NCBI GenBank assembly: GCA_018267915.1
Contig: JAFDXN010000010.1
Location: 147,713 to 211,712 of the forward strand
Length of the DNA stretch: 64,000 bases
Source: Bacteroidota bacterium
Lineage (GTDB): Bacteria; Bacteroidota; Bacteroidia; Chitinophagales; Chitinophagaceae
Direction: 5' to 3'
Positions 7,486 through 16,526 of this stretch are shown in pieces. A program made the translations under genes and the position numbers. The notes below the pieces were generated by a model, which was not told the origin of the DNA, did no database searches, and saw only the letters and a list, made by a program, of their open reading frames with translations. The first letter of the stretch is position 1. Each line of letters begins with the position of its first letter.

Positions 7486-8115
7486 TCAGACTTTGTTGTG
7501 GACCGTCACGTAGTTCTCTATCGGGAGGCGTTTGGCGATGGAGCGTGCGAGTGTCATCTCATCTGCATATTCCAACTCGCCACCGAAGGCTATGCCACGA
7601 GCGATGGTGGTGATACGAACAGGCAGATCTTTTAGCTGGCGTGCGATATAATAAACAGTAGTATCGCCCTCTATAGTAGGGCTGAGCGCCATGATCAACT
7701 CCTCTACCCCATTTTCCTTCACGCGATTGTGCAGCGTTTCAATGTACAACTGATCGGGGCCTATGCCGTCGATGGGTGAGAGTATCCCCCCAAGGACGTG
7801 ATAAAGGCCGCTGTACTGGCGGGTGCTTTCGATAGCGATGACGTCGCGGATATTCTCAACTACGCACACCTGGCTATGATCGCGGCCGGGGTTGGCACAG
7901 ATAGCGCAGGTCTCACCGTCAGAAACGTTGTGGCAAGTGTTGCAAAAGCGGATCTCCTGGCGCATGCGTGCAAGCGCGCCCGTAAATATCTCCACTTCCT
8001 CACGCTGCATCTTCAAGAGTTGCAGCACCATACGCAGGGCTGTTTTCTTACCTATACCAGGGAGCTTTGAAAACTCCTGCACAGCATCTTCTATCAGTTT
8101 GGACGAAAAAATCAT
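7486..8115 (-). CDS. recR: Recombination mediator protein RecR
   Basis: RecR (209 residues) works with RecO/RecF to load RecA on gapped DNA. Visible features: helix-hairpin-helix KLPGIGKKTA near residues 17-26; zinc-finger cysteines C58, C61, C70 and C73; Toprim region with VVENIRDVIAIE; and IALS/ALSPTIEGDTTVYYIA toward the C-terminus. Convergent with dapF. Confidence 0.96.
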   Translation of the reverse strand: MIFSSKLIEDAVQEFSKLPGIGKKTALRMVLQLLKMQREEVEIFTGALARMRQEIRFCNTCHNVSDGETCAICANPGRDHSQVCVVENIRDVIAIESTRQYSGLYHVLGGILSPIDGIGPDQLYIETLHNRVKENGVEELIMALSPTIEGDTTVYYIARQLKDLPVRITTIARGIAFGGELEYADEMTLARSIAKRLPIENYVTVHNKV

Positions 8116-8201
8116 AAATACGCCGAGGCTCTATAAAACAGCACTTATCAAGAATAAATAATTACCTCCAGGAATTGTCAAATTTACGTCTATTCTATCA
8201 A

Positions 8202-8217
8202 TCAACGTACGCGTTGA
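8202..8217. promoter_or_regulatory. Palindrome upstream of secreted paralog 1
   Basis: TCAACG-TACG-CGTTGA, perfect 6-bp arms, 50 nt before the ATG at 8268 and about 14 nt before a near -7 box (TATCTTGA, 8232-8239). Possible operator for the 8268 gene; the gap 8116-8267 holds nothing else evident. Confidence 0.35.
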
Positions 8218-8267
8218 GACACAATTAGCCGTATCTTGAGCGACGATTTTTTTTAAACAAAACTCTT

Positions 8268-9353
8268 ATGAAGAAGACAGTATTACTATTTATCGCCGTA
8301 GCCACATGTTTTGGCGCTTTTGCACAGAGAAAAGCTACCCACTCGGGTAAGAATGTAGTGTTTGGACCAGCTGCTGCAGCAAAAAGCACCGCTGCCGATG
8401 ACACCGTTACTATGACCAACATTAACCTGACGACAGATACCCTTACGTGGTACTATGCAGATGCTTCACCATTCGACAGTGGTATCGTATCGGGCACTGA
8501 TGCTTATGGTGACAAAGGTTACGCTGAGCGTTACGACTGGAATGCAGCTGACAGCTCGCTGGAAGTGTTAGGTGTTGTTGCATTGTTCGGAGGTACTTAC
8601 AACGCAGCCAGCACTAAAACGGTAGATTTCAAGGCATGGAACCAAGGCGCAAAAACATCTGTAAGCACGCACACTTTTTATGATGGATTCCCAGGAACGG
8701 AAATAGCAGCAAAGAACGGTGTATCGATCAAAACGCTGGGTATGGGAAGCACGCCAACAGCGAGCGACACGCCAAAACTCTGGATGTTCACTTCACCTAC
8801 TTCATTCCTGACGGATACTTTTTATGTGGGTTACCAGATCAACTACAACTTTGCGCAGCTGAACGGCGATACCATTGGTGTGTATATGAACAAAGATGGT
8901 GAAAGGACCGCCCCTATATACACCATGCAAGGCAGCGATACCGTAGTAAATGTAAAGAACGCTACAATGTACTCGGATGGCACCTGGCATGACAACGCCG
9001 TAGATAACTTCGGTATACAAAGCGACTTCTTCCTGTTTGCGTATGTAGTATCGCACCATACACTGAGCGTACAGGGCATCACCAAGAATGATCTTACCTT
9101 CTTCGGCAGCTACCCTAACCCCGCTACCAGCAGCACGAATGTAAAATTCGCACTGAAGAAAGACGCTAAAGTTGTGATCGACATCATGGATGCAAGCGGC
9201 CGCATGATTACAAGCCTCGATAAGGGGGCTATTACTGCAGGCGAGCACATTGTAAATATCGAAACATCATCGTTTGCAGCCGGCAATTATATTTACGTAT
9301 TGCGCACAAACAAAGGTGACGGCATCGCGAGCCAGTTTACCGTAGCTAGGTAG
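8268..9353 (+). CDS. T9SS-exported protein, paralog 1
   Basis: A 361-residue protein with a signal peptide (MKKTVLLFIAVATCFGAFA, cleavage before Q20) and a type A T9SS sorting domain from about residue 278 (FFGSYPNPATSSTNVKFAL, then GRMITSL and GNYIYVLRT, ending FTVAR). The central part is rich in Thr, Asp and aromatic residues with no recognised catalytic motif. It is clearly homologous to the next gene: HTFYDGFPG / HTFFRDFPS, KTLGMGS / KNLGIGA and the TMQGSDTVV / QMQGLDTVV blocks align in order. Followed by a strong terminator, so it is its own unit. Function unknown; surface or secreted. Confidence 0.8.
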   Translation: MKKTVLLFIAVATCFGAFAQRKATHSGKNVVFGPAAAAKSTAADDTVTMTNINLTTDTLTWYYADASPFDSGIVSGTDAYGDKGYAERYDWNAADSSLEVLGVVALFGGTYNAASTKTVDFKAWNQGAKTSVSTHTFYDGFPGTEIAAKNGVSIKTLGMGSTPTASDTPKLWMFTSPTSFLTDTFYVGYQINYNFAQLNGDTIGVYMNKDGERTAPIYTMQGSDTVVNVKNATMYSDGTWHDNAVDNFGIQSDFFLFAYVVSHHTLSVQGITKNDLTFFGSYPNPATSSTNVKFALKKDAKVVIDIMDASGRMITSLDKGAITAGEHIVNIETSSFAAGNYIYVLRTNKGDGIASQFTVAR

Positions 9354-9378
9354 GCCTGGCAAAAAGCTAAAGTATTAC

Positions 9379-9408
9379 CAGGGCTGCCAGATGGCAGCCC
9401 TGTTTTTT
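9379..9408 (+). terminator. Intrinsic terminator
   Basis: Stem CAGGGCTGCC / GGCAGCCCTG with a 4-nt loop (AGAT) followed by TTTTTT. Ends the 8268-9353 unit. Confidence 0.9.
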
Positions 9409-9515
9409 GTCGCGGAATTGTAACTGTTATGTTTTTTTAATGATTAAATAGCTGTAATTCTTTGGCAAATTGGCTAAAATCGATATATTAGCAGGAATTA
9501 AAAAAAACCACTTTT

Positions 9516-10661
9516 ATGAAAAAATTATTACTATTTACCGCTGCGATAGCAATCGGGGTTTCCAGCTATGCACAAACGGGTGCGGCTGTGAACCAGGGGA
9601 CGGATATCAAGGCAATGCTTACCAACTCGAGGGATGCAGGGGGCTTTACAAAGGTTAACACCCATGCAGCAAAAGGAACCGCTATCAGCGATACCCTGAT
9701 CCCACTTTCTACGCCTCGCTATGACAGCGTTATGGTAGCGGGTCTTCTTTATTACCTGAGCGGCGATGCCGTATATGATAGCGGTTTTATCTTCGGTATG
9801 AACCCACTGGGCCTCACTGCTTTCTCTGATTGGTGGCAAGGTGTGTATGGTACAGATACTACACTGCGCATACTGGGCTTCCAGAGCGCATTTGGCGGTA
9901 CGGTAGTGCCAAACAGCACCAAAACCATTACCGTGAACGTATGGAAAAACGATACTACACACGTTCAACGCAGCACGCATACGTTCTTCAGAGATTTCCC
10001 AAGTTCAACTACTTATCCTAATGGCACCTTAAGTATTCCGATAAAGAATTTAGGTATAGGAGCTGGTACTGCTCCCGACACTATTAAGAACTGGTACTTT
10101 GCAAACACGGTAACAGGCGTAGCAGATAATTTCCACCTGGGTTATTCAATGACCTATACATGGGGCAATACCGGCGGTGATACAATAGGTGTTCACTCTA
10201 CCCGCATAGGCAGCGGCTGGGGCTCCGGCTTCTACCAGATGCAAGGTCTTGATACTGTCGTGTTCGCACAAACTTGTCTGAAAGCACCTACGGGCTGGGT
10301 AGACGCTGTAGAATATGGTATCAATAATGTAAACCTGGCTATCGTTCCGCTGATCGAATTCCAGAGCACAGTAGGTCTTCATGGTCTTCGCAACAATGGC
10401 TTCACTTTCTATGGCAACTATCCTAACCCTGCAGTGAACAGTACTAACATCAGGTTTGCTATTGACAGGAACGCAGACGTCAATATCGAGATCACTGACA
10501 TGGCAGGCCACTCGATCAGGAAACTGCCTCAAGGTAAAATGTCAGCAGGTGAGCACACTGTGACCATCGATATATCTGATCTTGCAACAGGCAGCTACAT
10601 CTACTCTGTAACTACTACAGCAGGCAGCGGTATTGCTTGCAAATTTACGGTAGCTAAATAA
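9516..10661 (+). CDS. T9SS-exported protein, paralog 2
   Basis: A 381-residue homolog of the preceding gene product. Signal peptide MKKLLLFTAAIAIGVSSYA (cleavage before Q20), a central domain of unknown fold, and a type A sorting domain from about residue 297 (FYGNYPNPAVNSTNIRFAI, GSYIYSVTT, CKFTVAK). Best explained as a tandem duplicate; the insertions relative to paralog 1 lie mainly in the central domain. Separate terminators after each copy suggest independent expression. No enzymatic motif seen. Confidence 0.8.
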   Translation: MKKLLLFTAAIAIGVSSYAQTGAAVNQGTDIKAMLTNSRDAGGFTKVNTHAAKGTAISDTLIPLSTPRYDSVMVAGLLYYLSGDAVYDSGFIFGMNPLGLTAFSDWWQGVYGTDTTLRILGFQSAFGGTVVPNSTKTITVNVWKNDTTHVQRSTHTFFRDFPSSTTYPNGTLSIPIKNLGIGAGTAPDTIKNWYFANTVTGVADNFHLGYSMTYTWGNTGGDTIGVHSTRIGSGWGSGFYQMQGLDTVVFAQTCLKAPTGWVDAVEYGINNVNLAIVPLIEFQSTVGLHGLRNNGFTFYGNYPNPAVNSTNIRFAIDRNADVNIEITDMAGHSIRKLPQGKMSAGEHTVTIDISDLATGSYIYSVTTTAGSGIACKFTVAK

Positions 10662-10682
10662 TGTAAATAGTTCTTACAAATT

Positions 10683-10710
10683 AAAAGCCCTGCTGAACAG
10701 CGGGGCTTTT
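10683..10710. terminator. Bidirectional intrinsic terminator
   Basis: 12-bp stem AAAAGCCCTGCT / AGCGGGGCTTTT (one G:T pair) with a GAAC loop and A/T tracts on both sides. Serves the T9SS paralog on the plus strand and the MazG-like gene on the minus strand. Confidence 0.88.
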
Positions 10711-10719
10711 AATTTAATG

Positions 10720-11052
10720 TCATTTAAGCTTTTCATTCTCTCTATGCCTGTCGGAATCACGACGGGACTTTTTATCCAGATTTTTTTGCAGGGCATCAGT
10801 CAGATCGACACCTGTTTGATTGGCGAGGCAGATTAGCACCCACAGCACATCGGCCATTTCATCGGCCAGATCCTTTCCCTTATCACTTTCTTTAAATGAC
10901 TGCTCCCCGTATTGGCGAACCATCAGCCGAGCGAGTTCGCCGGTCTCCTCCATCAATATTCCGAGGTTGGTCAACTCATTGAAATAACGAACACCTACAG
11001 TCCGTATCCATTCATCGACCTTTTGCTGGGCTTCGCGTATAGTAATATCCAT
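10720..11052 (-). CDS. MazG-like NTP pyrophosphohydrolase
   Basis: A 110-residue all-alpha NTP-PPase. The metal-binding residues are E35/E36-x2-E39 (MEETGELARL) and E65-x2-D68 (DLADEMADVLWVL). Single MazG-fold proteins of this length hydrolyse (d)NTPs to NMPs and are thought to clear non-canonical nucleotides. The start MDITIREAQQ at 11052 is preferred; the open frame extends upstream over the moxR start but without family similarity. Divergent from moxR. Confidence 0.88.
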   Translation of the reverse strand: MDITIREAQQKVDEWIRTVGVRYFNELTNLGILMEETGELARLMVRQYGEQSFKESDKGKDLADEMADVLWVLICLANQTGVDLTDALQKNLDKKSRRDSDRHRENEKLK

Positions 11053-11124
11053 GAATGCGAGATTTGTTAGTTTACACAAAATAACAGAACTTCCCCCCTC
11101 TTTAAAACCAAAGCAGCAAAAAAA

Positions 11125-12090
<966 letters not shown>

Positions 12091-12092
12091 CT

Positions 12093-12563
12093 ATGGAACA
12101 ACTAGCTGAAAAAGCACAATTCCTGAAAAGTGAGTACGCTAAAAAGCTTGATGCGCTGGATGCCAATGCCGAACGCAAGTGGGGCAAGATGAATGTGCAG
12201 CAAATGATAGAACACATGAGCGAGTATGTGCGGGTGGGCTGCGGCAAAGACATGCTGCCCCTGCAAACGCCGGAAGAGCACCTGCCTAAATATCAGGAAT
12301 TCCTGAAAACGGAAAAACCTTTCCGTGAAAATACTCCTAACTCACTGATGAGCGATATACCGGCTAAGCTAAAACACAGCAGCAAGGAAGCAGCTATTGA
12401 AGAACTGCGTGCCGAACTGAATAATTTCTTCGAGACCTTTAAGAACGAGCCGGATAAAAAGGTGATCAATCCTTTCTTCGGTGAACTGAACTACGATATG
12501 TCGGTGCAACTGCTACATAAACATGCGTGGCATCATTTGAGGCAGTTTGGTGTGGATAGTTAA
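12093..12563 (+). CDS. DUF1569 / DinB-superfamily protein
   Basis: A 156-residue cytoplasmic protein, start 2 nt after moxR. It has the DinB-like four-helix pattern with histidines in MIEHMSEYV (helix 2) and LLHKHAWHHLRQFG (last helix), as in the DUF1569 family. Such folds often bind a metal and, in relatives, act as thiol-dependent transferases; the function here is unknown. Translational coupling to moxR is likely from the spacing. Confidence 0.7.
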   Translation: MEQLAEKAQFLKSEYAKKLDALDANAERKWGKMNVQQMIEHMSEYVRVGCGKDMLPLQTPEEHLPKYQEFLKTEKPFRENTPNSLMSDIPAKLKHSSKEAAIEELRAELNNFFETFKNEPDKKVINPFFGELNYDMSVQLLHKHAWHHLRQFGVDS

Positions 12564-12601
12564 CTACTTCCCGACCTTGTGACCCCAGCCCATTTAATAG
12601 C

Positions 12602-14101
12602 CTATTTTTCGTACAGGTAAACGCGGCATTTAGCTTCAGGCCGTTCCATGCTCGAAACCAGCCTGAGATGGCCATCTATAGCGCCCCTGATTCGCGCAAT
12701 ATCTTCGGGCGTAACACCACCTGTAAATAAAAATGCAGCACGACCTGCCGGTACATTAGCAGCTATAGTGTCGTAGTTGGCATCCCAGTTAAGCAGGTGT
12801 GCCGGCTGCAGCCCCGCCCAGCGTTGCCTGTGAGGATATATCTGCGTATAATAAATAAAAGCAGGGATTGCGCCGTCGTGCACATAAAGCCCGGCACCGG
12901 TCATTTGCTCTTTGGCCAAATAGTCAAGGCCCCGGGTGATCTCCTCGTTTAAGAACGGTTTAGCGATCATCTTTGAGGCACTATTGTGATGGTGAATGAA
13001 CACAATGCAGACGATGACCAACACTACCCGCAGCGTTACGAAACGAATGCGCATGAATAACTCGAAACCATACCCCACAAGTAGTAATACAAGGGGCATA
13101 ATAAAAAGGCCTACGCGTGGCAGTAGCGAAAATTGCGAACAAGCCGCAGCGACAAACACAGCAACAAAAGGAAGGGCTAATAGTAAGGCCTGCGCCCTGT
13201 GCCGGTAGACTAACACCACAATAGCTGAAAATATCAACAGCAAGTGAAAAACAAGTGCAGCATACAGGTACCCCCCCGCCTCTTTAATGAACTCACTGGA
13301 AATATGCCAGTTGTGTTGTACCTGCTTGAAATTTTTCGGTATAGGATAAAGAAAATAATCGGCATGGTAGGATAGCAAGTGCGGGTCTTTAATACCCGGC
13401 CGAAGCACATGATAATAATACAGGGCGAATTGTGCCAGCCAAATAAGCCCTACAACGCCTAATACGAACAAGGCTTTATACTTTTTGAGCGAGAGGCAAC
13501 TCCACGAATAATAGGCAAAAACCCCCAGCAGGACGAAAACCGCAGGCATGGACGCCCAAATGGCAACCGAGCCTATCAATATCCAGAGAAGGGCAAAGCC
13601 AAATAGCTTGCGGCCGTTAATTTCTATTTTAAGCGCGAGGAGAATAAGGGTGAGCGTTACAAAAACATCGGGCATATATTGTTTTACCTCAGTGCTGTAA
13701 CGAATGAGCATGTGTGCTACGGCAAAAAGGGCCAGGGGGTACCAAAGAGAACGATGAGAAGTAAGATGCCTGAGGATGCAATAAAAAACGATGATAGCCC
13801 CCGCACCCGAAAGAAAAGGATATAAACGCAAGATGGGCTCGCCCATGCCGAAGACAGCGGCAAGCAGCTTAAGCAGCCATAAAAAAACAGGCGGGGCGAA
13901 CTGGTCGTAGCTGAGCGGTGCGGCTAAAGCAGCAAAACCACGTTCATAGACATTGCGGGCAATATTGGCCTCGTCGATAATGAGATCCCTGTTCTGTACC
14001 AGCACCACAAGGCGGGTAACGATGCCAATGGCCAGGATGGACATTGCGATCCAGAAAAGAAGCTTGTCGACATTTTGTTTGCTTGCGAGAGGCCTTGCCA
14101 T
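12602..14101 (-). CDS. GT39-like membrane glycosyltransferase
   Basis: A 499-residue polytopic membrane protein. After the first TM helix comes NRDLIIDEANIARNVYERG, carrying the Asp-Glu of the first periplasmic loop typical of ArnT/PMT-type (GT39/GT-C) transferases. About ten TM segments follow, then a soluble C-terminal domain. It probably transfers a sugar from a polyprenyl-phosphate donor at the periplasmic side; the donor could be made by the mannosyltransferase at 3753. MARPLASKQN at 14101 is taken as the start; an upstream ATG near 14167 is possible. Convergent with the moxR/DUF1569 pair. Confidence 0.75.
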   Translation of the reverse strand: MARPLASKQNVDKLLFWIAMSILAIGIVTRLVVLVQNRDLIIDEANIARNVYERGFAALAAPLSYDQFAPPVFLWLLKLLAAVFGMGEPILRLYPFLSGAGAIIVFYCILRHLTSHRSLWYPLALFAVAHMLIRYSTEVKQYMPDVFVTLTLILLALKIEINGRKLFGFALLWILIGSVAIWASMPAVFVLLGVFAYYSWSCLSLKKYKALFVLGVVGLIWLAQFALYYYHVLRPGIKDPHLLSYHADYFLYPIPKNFKQVQHNWHISSEFIKEAGGYLYAALVFHLLLIFSAIVVLVYRHRAQALLLALPFVAVFVAAACSQFSLLPRVGLFIMPLVLLLVGYGFELFMRIRFVTLRVVLVIVCIVFIHHHNSASKMIAKPFLNEEITRGLDYLAKEQMTGAGLYVHDGAIPAFIYYTQIYPHRQRWAGLQPAHLLNWDANYDTIAANVPAGRAAFLFTGGVTPEDIARIRGAIDGHLRLVSSMERPEAKCRVYLYEK

Positions 14102-14226
14102 AGCGTGAAATGTGCAGAAAGATATTCCAAAAACATATGAAAATGAAAATGCGGCAGGAAATAGCATTATAAGGGCTATAATAAGGGAATTAATTAATTT
14201 GCAGCCTCTAAATAAATGGCAGGTAT

Positions 14227-16281
14227 ATGGCTGTAACACAATTGAAGAACTACGCCGAAGGAAAATGGGTAAGTGCAAAAAATGAGGGCGACGTATTATA
14301 CAATGCCGTAACGGGCGATGCGATCTTCACCGCCAGCAGCGAGGGACTGGATTTCGGGGCGATGATGCAGTATGCGCGGAAAGTGGGCGGACCTGCACTG
14401 CGCAAACTAACCTTTCAGCAACGCGGGCTGATGCTGAAGGCACTGGCGCTGTACCTGCTGGAACGTAAAGAATACTTTTACCAGGTGAGCGCCTATACAG
14501 GCGCGACGCGCGTAGATAGCTGGGTGGACATAGAAGGTGGTATCGGCAACCTGTTTGCCTACGCGAGCCTCAGGAGGCAATTCCCTAACGAACGCTTCTA
14601 CGTGGATGGTGAAGCGGCCAAACTATCGAAGAACAATACCTTCATAGGACATCACATCATGGTGCCACGTGAAGGTGTGGCTATACATATCAATGCCTTT
14701 AACTTCCCGGTTTGGGGTATGCTGGAAAAAGTGGCGGTGAACCTGCTGGCAGGTGTGCCGGCCATTGTGAAGCCTGCAACGCTTACCTCTTACCTGACCG
14801 AAGCTGTATTCCAGGAGATCATCAAATCGGGCATATTGCCGGAGGGCGCTATGCAGCTGATATGCGGCTCGGCAAGGGGTATACTTGATACCGTGGAAGC
14901 CCAGGACGTGATCACGTTTACGGGATCGGCCAGCACAGGCAATAGCCTGAGGAAACAGCAGCGAGTGATAGACCTGAATGTGCCCTTTAACCTTGAAGCG
15001 GATTCGCTGAATTGCTGTGTACTAGGACCGGATGTGCAGCCGGGCATGCCGGAGTTTGACATTTTTATCAAGGAAGTAGCAAGGGAAATAACCACTAAGG
15101 CGGGACAAAAATGTACGGCCATACGCCGCGTGATAGTGCCGGCAGACAGGGTGGAAGATGTGCAGATAGCATTGGGCAAACGCCTGCAGACAACAACGAT
15201 CGGCGACCCATCGCTTAAAGAAGTAAGAATGGGACCATTGGCAGGTATATCGCAAAGGAATGAGGTGCGTGAAAAGGTGCAGCAACTGGCACAGTCGCAA
15301 AGCATCGTAATAGGGGACCTACAGCAATTTGAAGTGGTGGGAGCCGATAAGGAAAAAGGCGCCTTTTTACCACCACTTGTATTCCTGAACGAAGATCCTT
15401 TCAACAAAACAGATTGCCACAATATAGAGGCCTTCGGACCTGTATCGACCATCATGCCGTACAGCACGCTGGATGATGCCATAGAGCTAGCGAAGATGGG
15501 CAAAGGCTCTCTTGTCTGCTCGATAGTGACACAGGATGATGATATCGCAAAAGAATTTGTGCTAGGTACTGCTATTATGCATGGACGCGTGCTGGTGCTG
15601 AACAACGACTGCGCAAAGGAAAGCACAGGCCACGGCTCACCAATGCCGCTGCTGATACATGGTGGCCCCGGACGTGCAGGAGGCGGAGAGGAAATGGGCG
15701 GCAAACGCGGCGTTATGCATTACCTGCAACGCACAGCGATACAAGGATCGCCGACAACGATAACACGCATCACGAATGTGTACCAACAAGGCGGCAGGCA
15801 GAACGAGACAATGGTACATCCTTTCAGAAAACATTTTGAAGAACTGGAGGTAGGCGACACCGTCACTACGGCGAAACACACTGTGAGTGAGGCTGACATC
15901 ACCAACTTTGCCAACGTGAGCGGAGATAACTTTTACGCACATATGGATGCCACCTCGCTTGAAGGAACCATATTTGAGCGCCGGGTGGCACATGGCTACT
16001 TTGTGCTGTCGAAGGCAGCGGGACTTTTTGTGGATGCGAAGAAAGGACCGGTATTGTTGAACTATGGGATCGACGAATGCAGGTTTACTAAACCCGTGTA
16101 TCCCGGCATGACAATAGGCGTGAAGCTGACCGTGAAGGAAAAAGTGGACCAGGAGAAGCGCAGCGAGGACGATATTGCAAAAGGCATCGTGAAGTGGCTG
16201 GTGGATGTGTATGACGAGACAGGCGAAACAGTGGCTATTGCAACGATCCTGACCATGGTGAAAAAGCTGAACCAGCAATAA
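14227..16281 (+). CDS. paaZ: Bifunctional PaaZ: oxepin-CoA hydrolase / 3-oxo-5,6-dehydrosuberyl-CoA semialdehyde dehydrogenase
   Basis: A 684-residue two-domain protein of phenylacetate degradation. The aldehyde dehydrogenase domain (about 1-520) has the catalytic Cys in GQKCTAIRR (C296) and general-base Glu in NLEADS (E257). The C-terminal MaoC-like hydratase domain (about 535-684) contains HFEELEVGDTV and the FANVSGDNFYAHMD hydratase motif. The full length and both domains match PaaZ. No paaABCDE or paaK genes are in the window; a crotonase lies 1.7 kb downstream. Near -7 box TTAATTTGC at 14196-14204. Confidence 0.92.
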   Translation: MAVTQLKNYAEGKWVSAKNEGDVLYNAVTGDAIFTASSEGLDFGAMMQYARKVGGPALRKLTFQQRGLMLKALALYLLERKEYFYQVSAYTGATRVDSWVDIEGGIGNLFAYASLRRQFPNERFYVDGEAAKLSKNNTFIGHHIMVPREGVAIHINAFNFPVWGMLEKVAVNLLAGVPAIVKPATLTSYLTEAVFQEIIKSGILPEGAMQLICGSARGILDTVEAQDVITFTGSASTGNSLRKQQRVIDLNVPFNLEADSLNCCVLGPDVQPGMPEFDIFIKEVAREITTKAGQKCTAIRRVIVPADRVEDVQIALGKRLQTTTIGDPSLKEVRMGPLAGISQRNEVREKVQQLAQSQSIVIGDLQQFEVVGADKEKGAFLPPLVFLNEDPFNKTDCHNIEAFGPVSTIMPYSTLDDAIELAKMGKGSLVCSIVTQDDDIAKEFVLGTAIMHGRVLVLNNDCAKESTGHGSPMPLLIHGGPGRAGGGEEMGGKRGVMHYLQRTAIQGSPTTITRITNVYQQGGRQNETMVHPFRKHFEELEVGDTVTTAKHTVSEADITNFANVSGDNFYAHMDATSLEGTIFERRVAHGYFVLSKAAGLFVDAKKGPVLLNYGIDECRFTKPVYPGMTIGVKLTVKEKVDQEKRSEDDIAKGIVKWLVDVYDETGETVAIATILTMVKKLNQQ

Positions 16282-16282
16282 C

Positions 16283-16444
16283 GTGTCGAAAATACTGCTG
16301 ACGGTATTCCTTGTCGTATTGGTACCTTATGTGATCGTGACCATATCGCGGGTACTGAAGGGTGGCAAGGCGGCAAGAACGCGGTTTTATATTTTTCTGT
16401 TCGTAGTAATGCTGCTGGCGCTGACACTGATTAAAATACTTTAG
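16283..16444 (+). CDS. Tiny two-TM membrane protein (53 aa, GTG start)
   Basis: Two nt after the paaZ stop an open frame of 53 codons begins with GTG. It encodes MSKILLTVFLVVLVPYVIVT, a basic loop (SRVLKGGKAARTR) and a second hydrophobic helix FYIFLFVVMLLALTLI ending KIL. The hairpin of two TM helices with a positively charged loop is what a real small membrane protein looks like, and the spacing to paaZ suggests coupling. No family known to me. It could still be a chance frame. Confidence 0.5.
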   Translation: MSKILLTVFLVVLVPYVIVTISRVLKGGKAARTRFYIFLFVVMLLALTLIKIL

Positions 16445-16506
16445 GCAATATAGCGGTCCGTATTATTATCTAATAACCAACCTTTTATCGATTACGGGCT
16501 GTCCAT

Positions 16507-16525
16507 ATGTCTTTAACAAAGACAT
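16507..16525. promoter_or_regulatory. Palindrome touching the start of the Asp-box T9SS gene
   Basis: ATGTCTTT-AAC-AAAGACAT, perfect 8-bp arms with a 3-nt loop, ending 1 nt before the ATG at 16527. It may be an operator or an RNA hairpin masking initiation. Confidence 0.45.
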
Positions 16526-16526
16526 C

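Noticed and set aside
14790..15704. 304-residue minus-strand ORF inside paaZ
   Set aside because: Ser/Pro-rich antisense translation of a conserved ALDH domain; an artefact of codon bias in paaZ.
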